A DNA stretch of 64,000 nucleotides. Origin: Argyresthia goedartella. Lineage: Eukaryota; Arthropoda; Insecta; Lepidoptera; Argyresthiidae. Below are positions 10,657-22,294 of this stretch, piece after piece (the stretch's first letter is position 1; every line of letters begins with the position of its first letter). The notes under the pieces are model-generated. The model did not search any database and had not been told where the DNA came from. It was given only the letters and a program-made list of their open reading frames with translations. The stretch is taken from assembly GCA_949825045.1 (NCBI GenBank), contig OX463829.1:22910715-22974714 (forward strand), in the 5' to 3' direction. Position numbers and translations under genes: made by a program.

Positions 10657-10932
10657 TGAAAATGGGTGCCCCAAATAATAGGTGATTAGGTTTTATCTGA
10701 AGATATTTAATTCGGTTTGTACAAGGTATTCGCAGCTCGGGCTCTAATGCGAGAATGGTGGTTAAATCGAGTTGAACGGAATTTATAAGATATGGTTAAT
10801 TAGCGCCATCTAGCCTTTATTAGTCGAACCACCTCTAAAGGTATTGATTTAGGGTATAGTTGTGGGTGAGGTGGTTCGTACTATGGAAGACTAGATGGCG
10901 CTGTACATTGATGCTATGATGTCATTTTGACA
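10657..10932 (-). repeat. BEL element 5' LTR
   Basis: 276 bases, nearly identical to the left LTR. As the upstream LTR on the minus strand it should carry the promoter, although no clear TATA box was identified. CAAAC follows at 10933-10937. Confidence 0.92.
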
Positions 10933-10937
10933 CAAAC

Positions 10938-11580
10938 TATACACGAGTAGTTTGCAAAATTCTTGTATATTTTGTAGTTGCAGATGTGAGTATCAGCATT
11001 TCAGAATATACACGAGCAGTACGCTATGGGAGCGTAATGGATATTGTATACAACGGAAATACGCGCGAGCGAGTAGGCAAATAACTCGCGACCTTGAGCG
11101 AGTGACGAAGCCCTGACACAACCCTTCACGTCCTCCCGGGTGGTGCTAAGGAGCAACAAATTCCTCTCAAGACGTTAATATCCAGCTTTTCGACAGAGAA
11201 CCTGGCCATATTGTGATCTTTCAAATACGCTTCACACTGGCAAAATTAAACTGAAAAGAGGTTTACACGCCAAATTAAAAGAAGAAGAAGAAGAATTGCC
11301 TATTCTGTATCCGGTGTATATCTGAGATCATTCGCTACAGCAACTTCAAAATTCGCCAATCAGAACACGATTATTTTAAAGGGGCCGACTTTCTTGCAAT
11401 ATCATTGGTCGATTTCGATGGCATTGTCACTGATAACAGGAATACACAATAAGTCTACGGTCAAAACATAAGACCACGAAAACATGACGAAGGAGCGCCG
11501 ATGATTGTGCTGATAGTAAATCAGAGTACTATCCGCCAATGTTAACATGGCGCCTCGATAAAATAAATATATATATGGGT
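10938..11580. other. non-coding flank of BEL element
   Basis: No gene seen. TATACACGAG.AGT occurs twice (10938 and 11007). A (GAA)n run lies at 11280-11294. Confidence 0.4.
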
Positions 11581-11712
11581 ACAAGAAACAGCGACGTCAC
11601 ACACATATAAACATCCAAGACCTGTTTTTTTGTTGTTTACCCAAGCCGGGGATCGAACCCGGGACCTCTCGCATGGTAGGCAGAGCCAAAACCGCTGCGC
11701 CATAGAGGTCGA
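11580..11712 (-). repeat. tRNA-derived SINE, family S1
   Basis: On the minus strand it starts GACCTCTATGGCGCAGCGGT (A box), has GGTTCGATCCCCGG (B box) and continues into a tail with GACGTCGCTGTTTC. The same head and tail recur at 20980-21162, 22540-22722, 31165-31352, 34424-34566 and 36281-36438. The acceptor stem does not pair, so this is not a tRNA gene. Confidence 0.8.
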
Positions 11713-12572
11713 CAGATCTAATGACCTCTGCATCCGTCACTGTCCTACTGACGCGTCGAGGGCGAGAGGAGCCCATGGCTCACAGTAAAATCTAAACGAT
11801 CACTGTATATATCAATCAAGGGATTATTTTTAGTCTGTATACTACACGAACCCATGCCCGCTCAATGTGTTGGGACCAGGACATAGCAGGGAGGTCTGAC
11901 TACTGGGCATGGGTAATTCCATTTGTTTCTCCTCTAACAAAAAAAAAGAAAAAAGGCGAGAGCGAGTGAGAGAGGATGTTAAGCGCATCCCTCTCGGCAT
12001 ATTTTTTACTCACTCTCATAGGATTTGTGTGAACGAAGTCTTTCCATTTCGATACCGTATATGGATAAAGTCGTATGTAGTACAACTAGCAAAAGCCCAG
12101 CTTTGTAAGAGCTCTCGTTGTTTTTTTGCTTACTAGGTAAAAAATGTGTATTAATGATTTATGCGATTAACCCACTCTTTCTAGGTACGCATTAAAATAC
12201 ACATATAGTTGATTACTAACGATTTACTAAATATAAGCATATTATTCCAGCGTTTACAAATAAATATTCACACCATCTTCAGTTTCGACAGATGGCGAAA
12301 TAAATCATGCAAATAAAGCCATCTTTATTTTTTTAGTTTCGTTAGAAAATCAGTTTCAATTACTTATACTTTGTCCACTATATTAATGTTATTTTTTCAC
12401 ATCTCAAAACCTAAACATTTTTGACGCAATAAGAAAATGTCAAAAGACAATTAATAGAGTGGACAAAGCTTAAGCACAGACTACTTAAGCACAGGCTACA
12501 GACTACTACGTACAGAAGATCACTCCGAAAATACACTTAAATAAATAGCCACTCTCGCTACGCGGCTATAAA

Positions 12573-12660
12573 GCGCAATCTAGCTCGCACCTGCACTACG
12601 TACAATAATCGCTAAACACCTGCTGAATCGTTTGCCCCGCCCGTGCAGGCTAGATTGCGC
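12573..12660. repeat. inverted repeat with 18-bp arms
   Basis: Arms 12573-12590 (GCGCAATCTAGCTCGCAC) and 12643-12660 pair at 16 of 18 positions around a 52-base loop. It may be the tip of a decayed foldback element. Confidence 0.6.
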
Positions 12661-12664
12661 CGCA

Positions 12665-13480
12665 TCACTACGACTGAGAGCTTTTTTTACTCTGACTTTT
12701 ACATCACAAGGTCGTCCTGTAAACTCCTGTCTCGCTTGATCACGGTAGGGTTACCTGCGTGCGATTTATGTTTCTGATGTTAGTCCACTCTGTGTAGGGG
12801 TGTTATTAGTACTTACTCAGGCTATTGGTAAATACTAAGGCTAGGTACCTATCTCTTTACTTATCTAATTGTAATTTGTTTTAAACTGGGTTTAAAGTGA
12901 TTACTTTTAGGTAAACAAAAAGGTATTCAATTAAAAAGGAATCGCATTTTATTTGTGAACAATTCCTTTAGACACCCTAAAATGTTAGGTACTTATGTCA
13001 TTGTTGTTGCAAACATCACAAAAAAGTTGCTCTTCAGGAGCGGCTAGCGCGCGACGCGTCTGCGAGCCAAGCGAGCGGCAACCTAACTGAAATCCCGAAC
13101 GTCGGGTTGGCCGGTCGAACGTACCTAAACTGTTGAGTGAGACCCCCCTGGCATATGTGTCACACACTAAACCTGAAATTAAGTCACTACGTCAAAGCTC
13201 AAGTTTCGTCATCAATCGTATAAAATGGTTGAACGGTTGTGGCCAGCAATAATTGATATGCGATGTTACTTTTCTATAAATTCTTTACAATAAACTAATT
13301 AAGGCTTGGGGAAAAGGCTTACAAGTTGAAATTGTACTAAAAGAAAATATAAGAAAAAAATAATAAGAGATCCTACATGCATGTTAAAAAATAAAGTTTC
13401 TAGAAAGATGAAGTCATATTTCAAAGGATTGTTAGGCACGTCATTCTGAACAACTTTAACTAGGAAACCGATTTAATCAC
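12665..13480. other. non-coding stretch
   Basis: No gene recognised. A GC-richer patch at about 13030-13150 gives a 60-codon minus-strand frame without any known motif. Confidence 0.4.
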
Positions 13481-13557
13481 GCATCAGTTTGTGATGGATG
13501 GCCATTTTCTAGTATTAGACTACATACTAAAAATAGCCATCCATTACAACCTGATGC
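13481..13557. other. pre-miRNA-like hairpin
   Basis: GCATCAGTTTGTGATGGATG (13481-13500) and its continuation pair with the segment ending at 13557 over about 33 positions, leaving a loop of about 10 bases. The few mismatches and wobble pairs are spread out. Size and shape fit an insect miRNA precursor. A small MITE would look the same, and I do not recognise the arm sequence as a known miRNA. Confidence 0.4.
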
Positions 13558-13559
13558 TA

Positions 13560-15886
13560 ACTATGTACTCACTTTATAACTAACTCTCATTTCATATCTA
13601 ATCATAATAGCGGGGTTCTCGCTTCTATGGGGCATTTTCATTGAAGTTTCTGACGCAAACGGAAAATACAGACGTCACAGGGTAAGACAAATTAAGACAC
13701 ACTATTGTATAGTAATTGCAACTGTACAGATAATAAAGCGAATTTAATTTAACCCATGAATTCCTAATGTCAAATATATTTTGATATAATGGGTTTTTTG
13801 GGGAGTGCCGTGGTGACACGCGGGCGGGTTACAAATGGCCTGTGACGGCTCGCGTTACTGACTATACTTTGACCTCCTTCGTACACACCCACGTTTGTGA
13901 AAACAGCTTTAGAATTAGTCTTTCAGGAATTTTATTTCATAATTCATAATTTATTTATTGTATTGTAATTAACATATCATCATCGCCTTTGTCAACCAAA
14001 GGCGATCGATAATATCGAACTGCCTTTACATTTCTGTGTTATATGTATTCTAGTGAACCATCGATAGGCTTTGTTCTGATTATACTGTTCAGCCTCCAGT
14101 TAGCCTCTCTAAGGTATTGTTTCGATGCAGAGCGAAGTGTATTTATATTGGCCTCTTATTTGGGGTATCATGGAAATTGCCCTTATAATCATTTGACCCA
14201 TAAAATCTTCGTATATAAATATGAAATATTTGAGGCAAAAGCCACTGAATATAAGGCTAATGACGACACAGTCTCACTCGGTTCATGCTCACCGCGATCA
14301 ACTCAACAACAGGCGAAGGAACAACGTAGAATATTCTAGCATCGCATTACAGGGCTGGGCACTGCAACGGGTAGGGTTTAGCGCCTAAACAAGGTGTAGG
14401 GTTTGTTGAGTTGAGCCACTCAATTGTGGCTCCTAACGTGGGCCACGTAATAAGACGCCAGAATTAAAGTGTTTACGTGCTTAGATAAAGTGTAGAGTGG
14501 GTTGTATTTCTTTGAGATGTAAGTAAGCTGAGAATTCCGGAGGCATCTAAAGTTTCAAGATAATTAATAAGAATTTGAGATATTTGCGGAAGTATGTGAG
14601 AATGTATATCATACTTTGCATTAAAATTTCAAGCCTACTAGCAGCTCAAGATTTTAGATAAACAAATTCACCGAACACTGTGTGATGGCCACACCGACCG
14701 CATTTTTCTTACCCTCGCGCCCTAGACAGGCGATAATTTGAACCTGATTGATAACTGATAGGTACTCTTTGCTCCGATATGCAAAATATATTTATATAAA
14801 CACTTCTATAACATTTTCATATACATTTAAAACTCGCAAGTATTTGGAGCTGAAACGTGTAATGTGAATATCAATTTGATGCCCCATCATTCATGATTTC
14901 TTGGTATAGGCATGTCTTGAAGATGAGGATGTAACTTTTAGGTCTACTTTGGCAGTGATTTAATGAGCTCTCTTCTTGGAGGGCTTGCCCTACGCCCCGG
15001 GGATATGGCTTTTCCGTGTCGTAGAAAGTCTTGTTCATTTGTTATGCTTTCGGCATCCGAACTTTAAAGTGAGTACTAAGCGATATGTATTTTAATACGA
15101 ATGGACCATTACAGTAATGTTGAATTTGACCTCAATTCGAAAGAAGTACACATGTATTTGTAAATCTACTCACAAATATATCTTTACTGGGCCTAAAAGA
15201 CACGGAAACACCAGATAAATGATCGCCCATCATAGTTCCTTCGATGGGCGAGATATAGTTATTGCTTAACTTGAGTAATCGAATACCAAAAGCCGTTAGC
15301 AGATACTATAAATATACGTGGCTATTTCCCAATACGTCGGCATCACGGGAAGTGTGGTTTTACAATATCATGTCCGACATTGTCATGTTACAAGTTACTA
15401 TATAAGCTAAGTTTCCAATTCAAAAGACTGTCGTTAACTGAAAATAAAAATGTACGTGGGGGCCGGCACACTAACTAACTTCTGAACTCAAGTACGTTGA
15501 AATTTGTAGTAAGCTTTGATGTCTTATTTATAAACATCATTAGTAATAACTTCTAAATACGCTATTTCTATAATTGGTTATAACAAGCTCAACTTGCAGA
15601 TACAGAAACTTCAAAACCGTTCCGCGTGTTTGAAGTAAGCTAAAAGTTTGGATGGTTGCCCCAAACTATCACATATACGATGACGTAATTCTATCTCTTA
15701 GAATAGTCTGAACTTTGAAGTGCTGCTCTCTCAGTCATAGCATCTAATTAACAATACTATTTTGAGTCTGGGCTATGGGATTATGATATAAGTTTATCTA
15801 ACAATCCAGTCACCGCAGTCAATGAAATAACGGCGAGATATACATAACTCTACTTCACCACAGATTAATAAGAGTACCTACTTAAC
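13560..15886. other. long non-coding stretch
   Basis: No gene, tRNA or recognisable repeat seen. A 98-codon plus-strand frame at 14043-14339 begins with a hydrophobic stretch but has no family signature, and its codon use does not stand out from the AT-rich background. Confidence 0.4.
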
Positions 15887-15888
15887 TA

Positions 15889-17196
15889 CACAGTCAGGTC
15901 ATAAGTTCTGTCACACAATAAAAACTTTTGAATTTAGAACGCTGGCCACAAAAAAGTTTATTGAATTCGAATTTCGAATTTTTCATGAAAATAAAAATGT
16001 GTACTTTTTAGAATTTTCCTCATTTTTAAATATGGAGTGGACACTTAAAGAAGACCGTGTCGCAGTTATTGCGTTGCATCGTTGCGGTTACGCGCCAATT
16101 CAGATTTTCGACTTACTGAAAAATTTGAATATAACCAAAAGATTCGTTTATCGTACCATAAAACGATACAATGAAGACTCTAGTGTAGATGACAGGTCAA
16201 GAAGTGTTCGCCCTCGCTCTGTTAGGACTCCAGCAGTGATAAAAGCTGTGAAGGCGCGAATTCAAAGAAATCCCATACGTAAGGAGAAACTGTTGGCCCT
16301 TCAGATGGGGTTAAGCAGGACCACGGTGAAAAGGGTGTTAAATGAAGACTTAGGGCTTAGGGCATATCGAAGAAAAACAGGACATCGTTTGGACGCTCGT
16401 TTAATGGACCTGAGACTGAAGAGATGCCGCGCTTTGTTGAAGCGGTACGCGGGAAAAAAGCATCGGGAAATTCTTTTTTCGGATGAAAAAATTTTCACCG
16501 TGGAAGAGAGCTACAACAAACAAAATGATAAGGTGTACGCACACAGCAGTGAAGAAGCGAGCAACCGTATTCCGCGTGTCTAACGAGGTCATTTTCCATC
16601 CTCGCTCATGGTTTGGTTGGGAGTCTCTTATTGGGGCTTAACTGAGGTACATTTTTGTGAGAAAGGCGTAAAACGAATGCAGTTGTGTATCAAAATACAG
16701 TCCTCAAGAACCTTATGGAACCTGTTTCTCATACCATGTTTAATAACAGGCACTGGGTATTCCAACAAGATTCTGCGCCAGCTCATAGAGCGAAAAGCAC
16801 ACAAGACTGGCTGGCGGCGCGTGAAATCGACTTCATCCGGCACGAAGACTGGCCCTCCTCCAGTCCAGATTTGAGTCCGTTAGATTACAAGATATGGCAA
16901 CACTTGGAGGAAAAGGCCTGCTCTAAGCCTCATCCTGATTTGGAGTCACTCAAGGCATCCTTGATTAAGGCAGCCGCCGATATTGACATGGATCTCTTTC
17001 GTGCTGCGATAGATGACTGGCCGCGCAGAATAAAGGCCTGTATTCAAAATCGCGGGAGTCATTTTGAATAAACTTTATCACCATAAGAATCTATGTTTTA
17101 TTAAGTTGATTTTGCTATATAAATGTTTACATAAATAATAAACATGTCTAAATTATTTCATATTGCACATGTGACAGAACTTAAGACCTGACTATG
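15889..17196 (+). mobile_element. maT-type mariner, copy 1 (decayed)
   Basis: 1308 bases between TA dinucleotides (15887-15888 and 17197-17198). Terminal repeats begin CACAGTCAGGTCATAAGTTC on the left and CATAGTCAGGTCTTAAGTTC on the reverse of the right end. It holds one broken transposase gene. It is very similar to copy 2 at 33032. Confidence 0.93.
16032..17071 (+). pseudogene. mariner (DD37D) transposase, inactivated
   Basis: The frame matches the intact copy at 33175. It starts MEWTLKED and carries the first catalytic aspartate in LFSDEKIF and the second in QQDSAPAH. It is broken by a TAA at 16581-16583, where the intact copy has CAA, and by a one-base loss in an A run near 16670. The downstream catalytic part (16685-17071) reads in another frame and ends normally. 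The G of the usual GRPR hook motif is V here, as in copy 2 but not copy 3. Confidence 0.9.
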
Positions 17197-17199
17197 TAT

Positions 17200-18130
17200 A
17201 TTAATTAATGGGCCATGTAAAAAACAAAGGTACCAAACTGAGAAAATCCTTTCGAAGAAATTGTGTTCCTAACTAAATTCTGACAAAAAAATTAACAGGA
17301 TTACTGAAATATCCGTAAAACATAAAGTACTTCATTTGTCCTCTACGGCGTAGTTTGTTCAAACTCCCTTCGCTGTTAAGTTGGCTGTACTGTAAAACTG
17401 TCAGGTGTCCTGTCAGTCGATAACGCAGATGTAACTCGGAACCTAAACAAATATTGCTATTAAAGTTTCTCCTTGTTACCTCGAAAAATATTAAACAGCG
17501 TTTAACCTCAAAACAAACGTCAAATCCCATACATTTTTGTTTTCAAACAAGTGTTGAATAGTAGTTTATTTTTTTTTGGTAAGGCCCTTTTAGTTTTATA
17601 ATTGGAAACAACCAGCCTACAAGTACAACCGCTCCAATACTGTGAGCACGTGACGTCATGAGGGGTGTTATTAAAAAAAAAGACATCCATTACCCGCAAT
17701 ATTCAAATCAGTTCACTAAAATAGCCTTTTTCACAAATATAAATAAAAAGTAGAACGTTTTTTTAACGTGACGCATTTCTTCTGTTTTGTTAATTTTGCT
17801 TAAATGTTTTCTGGTTACTGGGTACTATCTTGGTATAACCAATCTTAGAGTTACTAGATAAGTCACGAAATACGACGATAATGGCTAATTAACGACAGGA
17901 CGGCAACACGGACGGACAGACTAATATCGATAATTACAAAGATTTAGCATCACTCAGAAATTTCCTTCGATATATATTTACTTATCTATTACTTATCCTG
18001 TAAGACAGATTATTTAGGAAGTTTATACAGGATGAATGATGCCACTAACAAACCCTCATAATATGACTACATCTTTCTGTTAAACCCTGTACACGAGGCA
18101 ATTAAACAGAATAATAATTTATATACAGGC
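17200..18130. other. non-coding stretch
   Basis: AT-rich sequence with no supported gene or repeat family. Confidence 0.4.
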
Positions 18131-18134
18131 GTAT

Positions 18135-18305
18135 ACGAGGACATTGTCCTGGTCTCAACTCTATCCTAGTCTGGGAAACCAGACACAGCTACTTCACCGA
18201 CAGCCACGACCCAGGATTTCTTCCTCCCCTGCCAGGATTCGTACCCGGGACATCTGGCTTGTTGAGAACCTCGTAGGCTACGACACAGAGGTCGCCGAGG
18301 AATAT
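18135..18305 (-). repeat. tRNA-derived SINE fragment
   Basis: On the minus strand a tRNA-like head (CGGCGACCTCTGTGTCGTAG) is followed by a B box (GGGTACGAATCCTGG). The tail lacks the S1 GACGTCGCTGTTTC block, so it may belong to another family. Confidence 0.5.
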
Positions 18306-18657
18306 ATAGGCAACCAATTTCGCGAATAGCTGTAACCGAATACCCAACTTTCTCAATGTTCACCGTTTCCTTTTGAATAAAATATATAGGTAATGTGAAA
18401 TGTTATTTTTTTCTGTTTTCCAGTCGCTTGCCTTCTGTTCCTAATAGAGTTAGCGATGCTCCCAAGGGTAAAGCAAACGTCTTATTCCCAAGTTATATTT
18501 GTTTTGTTCTTGATGATATTATTTTTTATATAACATAACCTCGAGTTAGGTTTTGTTACAACGATCGGTCGTAGGCTGACAGTGCGTTTTCGTAAAGCTT
18601 TTTATTATTTCGGCCTGTACACCTACAGTGAGATTAGGGGATTATACATTTATATTT

Positions 18658-19058
18658 TTTATCTACACACGTATCATAAACCCTCTTCACTGCTTACAAA
18701 AACCGCACGTTACGATCAGCATAATGTTAGACTACGTGGTAAAAACTCATTTCTTATCTAAAAAATTACACATTATGACCATAATGTGTATTTTTTTTAC
18801 ACATGACATTCAAATTTCGAACGCCGACGCCCGCCTGCATACCGCCCCTAGTTTGTCTGTGAATTTGGTACTGACGTTCAAATTTAGAACGCCCGAAGTT
18901 GGTGCTACAGAACAAGCTAAACAATTGCAGAGCCACAATGCCGGTCAAACATGCGGTTCCTGAACACATCAAAGAGAGCTTATGATATGTTTGTAGATAA
19001 ACTAGTGTATGTAACTGTACATAATTAGGCATTATGTAGCAGTCACATAAACTACTCT
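18658..19058 (+). repeat. MITE family alpha, copy 4 without foldback insert
   Basis: Terminal repeats are at 18658 (TTTATCTACACACGTATCAT) and ending 19001 (...TATGTTTGTAGATAAA). The flanking palindrome TATGTAACTGTACATAAT/ATTATGTAGCAGTCACATA is uninterrupted here. In copies 3 and 6 an 85-base foldback sits at this point. Confidence 0.75.
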
Positions 19059-19059
19059 T

Positions 19060-20635
19060 ATTTCTAGGGTTCAGTACCCTAAACCGGAAAACCCGAACCT
19101 TTACAGGATCACTTACGTGTGTAAATAGTAGATTATGCACAAAGGGGTTAAAGCACTGTTATATGTCACGGGGGCGATATTGAACCCTGAACCCTGAACG
19201 TAACAATGTTTGCTCGGGAGTATTAAGACTGAGTCCTGAGTGCAGTGAGGGATTCAAGCGAGCCCAAGACTAAACAACTTTATCCCCGCCTTTAGCCTAC
19301 TTTTTGCACCTCCTGACAATTTACATATCATTGAAACCTTACCTAAAGCAAGTCATTATAGCTCTAAGCTTTAGCGGTTACATAAAGTTGTACTGAATTT
19401 AATTATATCACAAACTAGATCACTCCAGGGTTTAATATAATTTTTAATTCTCATAGTTCTTATAGTTATGGCCTTAAAATCTAATTTCTTGAAATACGCA
19501 CGGCGCTCACAGCCCAGCTCCCCGGGGTCGAAGTTATTCGAAAATTGAGCTGGCTGCATGGCTGCCTGAATGGAACACATTTTAAATAAAACTAAACTCG
19601 CGATTGTTGCAAGACTGGACTTATGTATCAAAAATAACTTTCACATTAATTTACTTAAATAAAATGCTGGTTTAGTAGCCTTGTTTTTTATATTTTCTCG
19701 CAGGAGGTGGGAAAAGTAGAGTATACTCCTCGGAGATAAAGCTGTTTTGTCTTGGGCAAACTTGAATGCCTCACTGTAATCAGGACCCAGTCTTAATTCC
19801 CTCGCTTTGCTCAGGAAATAACTCATGACACCCTCGCGAGCGAATAGGTTGTGATATAATGAAATTCTGTACAAGTTTATGTGACCGCTAAAGCCTAGAG
19901 CTGTAATGACTTACTGAAGGTAAGTTTTGCATGATTTAAAAGGTGTCATTTTCGAACAGATGCATCTAGATGGTGTGAAAAGTATATGAGTTGACTGATT
20001 TCTGGACTAATTAAGATGAAATTTGGTATACTTATGTATATATGTGGCTCAAATATGACCGTGATCGTGAACTTTATCGTGTGACATGTCAAATAAAACG
20101 GCTTGTTGTAAGGATTTTAAAATATATGTTTACCATGTTTTTTACATTCTTAGTTAAAATGTTATTGAATTAATTAATTATTATTATTATAATTAAATAC
20201 CAATCTCCCCCTTTATCTCCGGAACTATTGATCCTAACTGATCTTTTCTTACTTAAATGTGGGGGCACAATTGGGGGGCAAACTAGAAGATTTCAAACTG
20301 ATATTAAAACGTTGTTTAAGCAAAATCAAAAAAGGACCATTTTCCATTATCTCAGAAACTACCTACTGATACCAACATTTTGAATAAATACGTAATGTAG
20401 GTCTCTACGAAATGTATGGTTTAAATAAGGGGGGCACAATTAAGGAAACCCAGTTTTTTATTTATGCTAAGGAACCATTCGTCCGCGAGCCCGAATCGCA
20501 CTTTTTTTTATCTCCTATATTATTAAGCTATATTATTATTAAGGTAAGCATGTCATTGAAACACAAATGAAATATTTTAATTGTGTAGAAACATATTTAT
20601 GTAACGCATAAAAACTTGATTGTTTTTATGCGTTT
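19060..20635. other. non-coding stretch
   Basis: No gene recognised. Minus-strand frames of 77 and 86 codons (19371-19874) carry no known motif. Confidence 0.4.
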
Positions 20636-20675
20636 TTTAGGGTCCCGTACCAAAAGGGTGCCAAACGGGACCCTT

Positions 20676-20793
20676 TTAACCCTTTACTGCATACTAACCC
20701 ATATATGGTTTCATAGGTTTTGAACTTTATCACCAAGCAATAAGGTTGAAAATCGCGATCCATTTCGGGTCAGGCCATGCATTAATGGACTAA
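20676..20793. repeat. piggyBac-like MITE (TTAA), copy 1
   Basis: It begins TTAACCCTTTACTGCATAC and ends near ATGCATTAATGGACTAA, where the last TTAA is mutated. It matches 24336-24450 in inverted orientation, which has TTAA at both ends. The left breakpoint of the tandem duplication lies inside it. Confidence 0.5.
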
Positions 20794-20979
20794 GGGATCC
20801 GTCCGTCCGTCCATCCGTCCACCAGCAGCCTGTATCTCATAAACCGTAATAGGTAGAGTTGAAAATTTCACAGAATGTTTATTTCCGCTGCAGCAACAAA
20901 TTAACTACACGAGATTTTATAAATCAAAGAGGGTTTCCTTACAAGCGACGTGTTAAACATAAACATTTTAAACATTTAC

Positions 20980-21162
20980 ATACAGGCACATACATTGCTT
21001 CTGGCCCCACACTAGGATGTCCTGTATCGTGGGAACCAGAAACAGCGACGTCACAAACATATAAACATCCAAGACCTATTTTTTTTTACCCCCAGCCGGG
21101 GATCGAACCCGAGACCTCTCGTAAGTTAGGCAGAACCACAACCGCTGCACAACAGAGGTCGT
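20980..21162 (-). repeat. S1 SINE in duplication unit 1
   Basis: Same S1 head (GACCTCTGTTGTGCAGCGGT on the minus strand) and GACGTCGCTGTTTC tail as the copy at 11580. It lies inside the GGTTCCGTAC-type repeat. Confidence 0.75.
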
Positions 21163-21766
21163 TGTGGTGTTTTAACACCACACTCGATATAACAAACTAT
21201 ATTCAAACATGATAGTAGATTTCACGATTTATCGATTCGTTGTGGTTGCGTGATTAGTTTGATATCAGTTATTGGTTGTTATGGGTTCGAATGCACGTTC
21301 GGACATAGTATATGTTTTATTGTTTTTAGTGGTTAAGTTTTCTTGTACGATGCTACGAAACCCTTCGTGTGTGAGTCCGACTCGCACTTGACTTTTTTTT
21401 TTACACGTTTTGATTAGAACCTTAGGTATAGCGTTCAAGATGAAAGTTGATGATAGATGATGCGGAATGATGTCTCTAAAACACCAAAAAAACATGACTA
21501 ACAAGGTAAGAGTGATTTTTTATTAACTTACCTTGTAAATTAAGAATCAAAATTTCCTCCTCGGAAATCATAAATTTTTCTGATGGGAAATATGCAAAAT
21601 TAAATGCTCTGTTGAAAATGCTTTTTTCTTTTACCCCTCAAAAGAAAAATTTCAATCACTTATTTATTGCACTAAAAGTTAGATGGTACAGTTACAACTA
21701 AAACATACAAAGTGATTGGAAATTTAATACATTCAGCGTGTACATGAAAACTCATGAAGTAATCAT

Positions 21767-21925
21767 GTATACCTCGCGCGATACGCGCGTATACGAGTTA
21801 TGAGCGCGGTGGCCTTGAATGCGCAGTAGTCACTTTTCAATACCTGTACATATGCGCAGTAATTCCCGCCAACTTCGTCGCCCAGAGCTCTTAAGAGAAT
21901 CGTGTGGGCGCGAGCCTCCATACAA
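21767..21925. repeat. GTATAC-ended repeat in unit 1
   Basis: It begins GTATACCTCGCGCGATACGC and shares GGCCTTGAATGCGCAGTAGT and CCTGTACATATGCGCAGTA with the MITE at 35153-35287. Unit 2 holds the same copy at about 23327. Confidence 0.6.
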
Positions 21926-22294
21926 TAAGCGGTAACCTTTTTCACCCCTTAAACCTTGTCCGATTTTCACAATTTTTTCACATGTTTGAGATACTATGAA
22001 AAACTATGCTCGTGCGTTTTGTTTTTTTTTGAAATATTTTGTATTTTAGTAAATATAAGGACCTAAACATTCACTTTTTTGACCAAAAAAAACCCTCGAT
22101 CATTTTATTTATTTTTAACCAATCAAGCCAGATTTTCAAAAAAAGGAAAAACTACAAGCATCGTTTATGATGTGTGGCAACGAATGAGACCAAATTTGTC
22201 TTATTCTATAAAGGTTTACGGGTAGAAAACGTAACCGCCCAAAAGCATAATTCGGCCGAAAATTTAGGCAATTGCGCTCTTATAGCTCTGAGAT

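Larger units (their letters stand above)
4089..10932 (-). mobile_element. complete BEL/Pao LTR retrotransposon (6.84 kb)
   Basis: Two near-identical LTRs with TG...CA ends bracket one long open reading frame on the minus strand, and a CAAAC duplication flanks the whole. The order is 5' LTR (right), primer-binding site, leader of about 0.7 kb, polyprotein, 3' LTR (left). The LTRs differ by only a few changes and the frame has no stop, so the insertion looks recent and the copy may still be competent. No separate envelope frame is seen. Confidence 0.93.
20636..21395 (-). repeat. GGTTCCGTAC-type interspersed repeat, interrupted
   Basis: Its minus-strand 3' end (TTTTTAGGGTCCCGTACC) is at 20636 and its 5' end (CAAGTGCGAGTCGGACTC) is near 21390. 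Related plus-strand copies are at 24489-24868 and 25719-26138. The piggyBac-like MITE at 20676 and the S1 SINE at 20980 interrupt it. Confidence 0.6.
20739..22294. repeat. 1.56-kb tandem duplication, unit 1
   Basis: It starts AATAAGGTTGAAAATCGCG and ends CTTATAGCTCTGAGAT, abutting an almost identical unit 2. Contents: parts of a GGTTCCGTAC-type repeat, a (GTCC)n run, an S1 SINE and a GTATAC-ended repeat. The units differ by a four-base change in the GTCC run and a handful of other differences. No gene is inside. Confidence 0.93.

Noticed and set aside
11640..11712. tRNA gene on the minus strand (A and B boxes present)
   Set aside because: The ends do not form an acceptor stem, and the same head with the same tail recurs at five other places, so it is a SINE.
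14043..14339. 98-codon frame with a hydrophobic start
   Set aside because: No family motif, no splice context, and composition like the surrounding AT-rich DNA.
20859..21212. 117-codon frame, repeated at 22419-22772
   Set aside because: It is read through a SINE in reverse inside a tandem duplication; its conservation only reflects the recent duplication.
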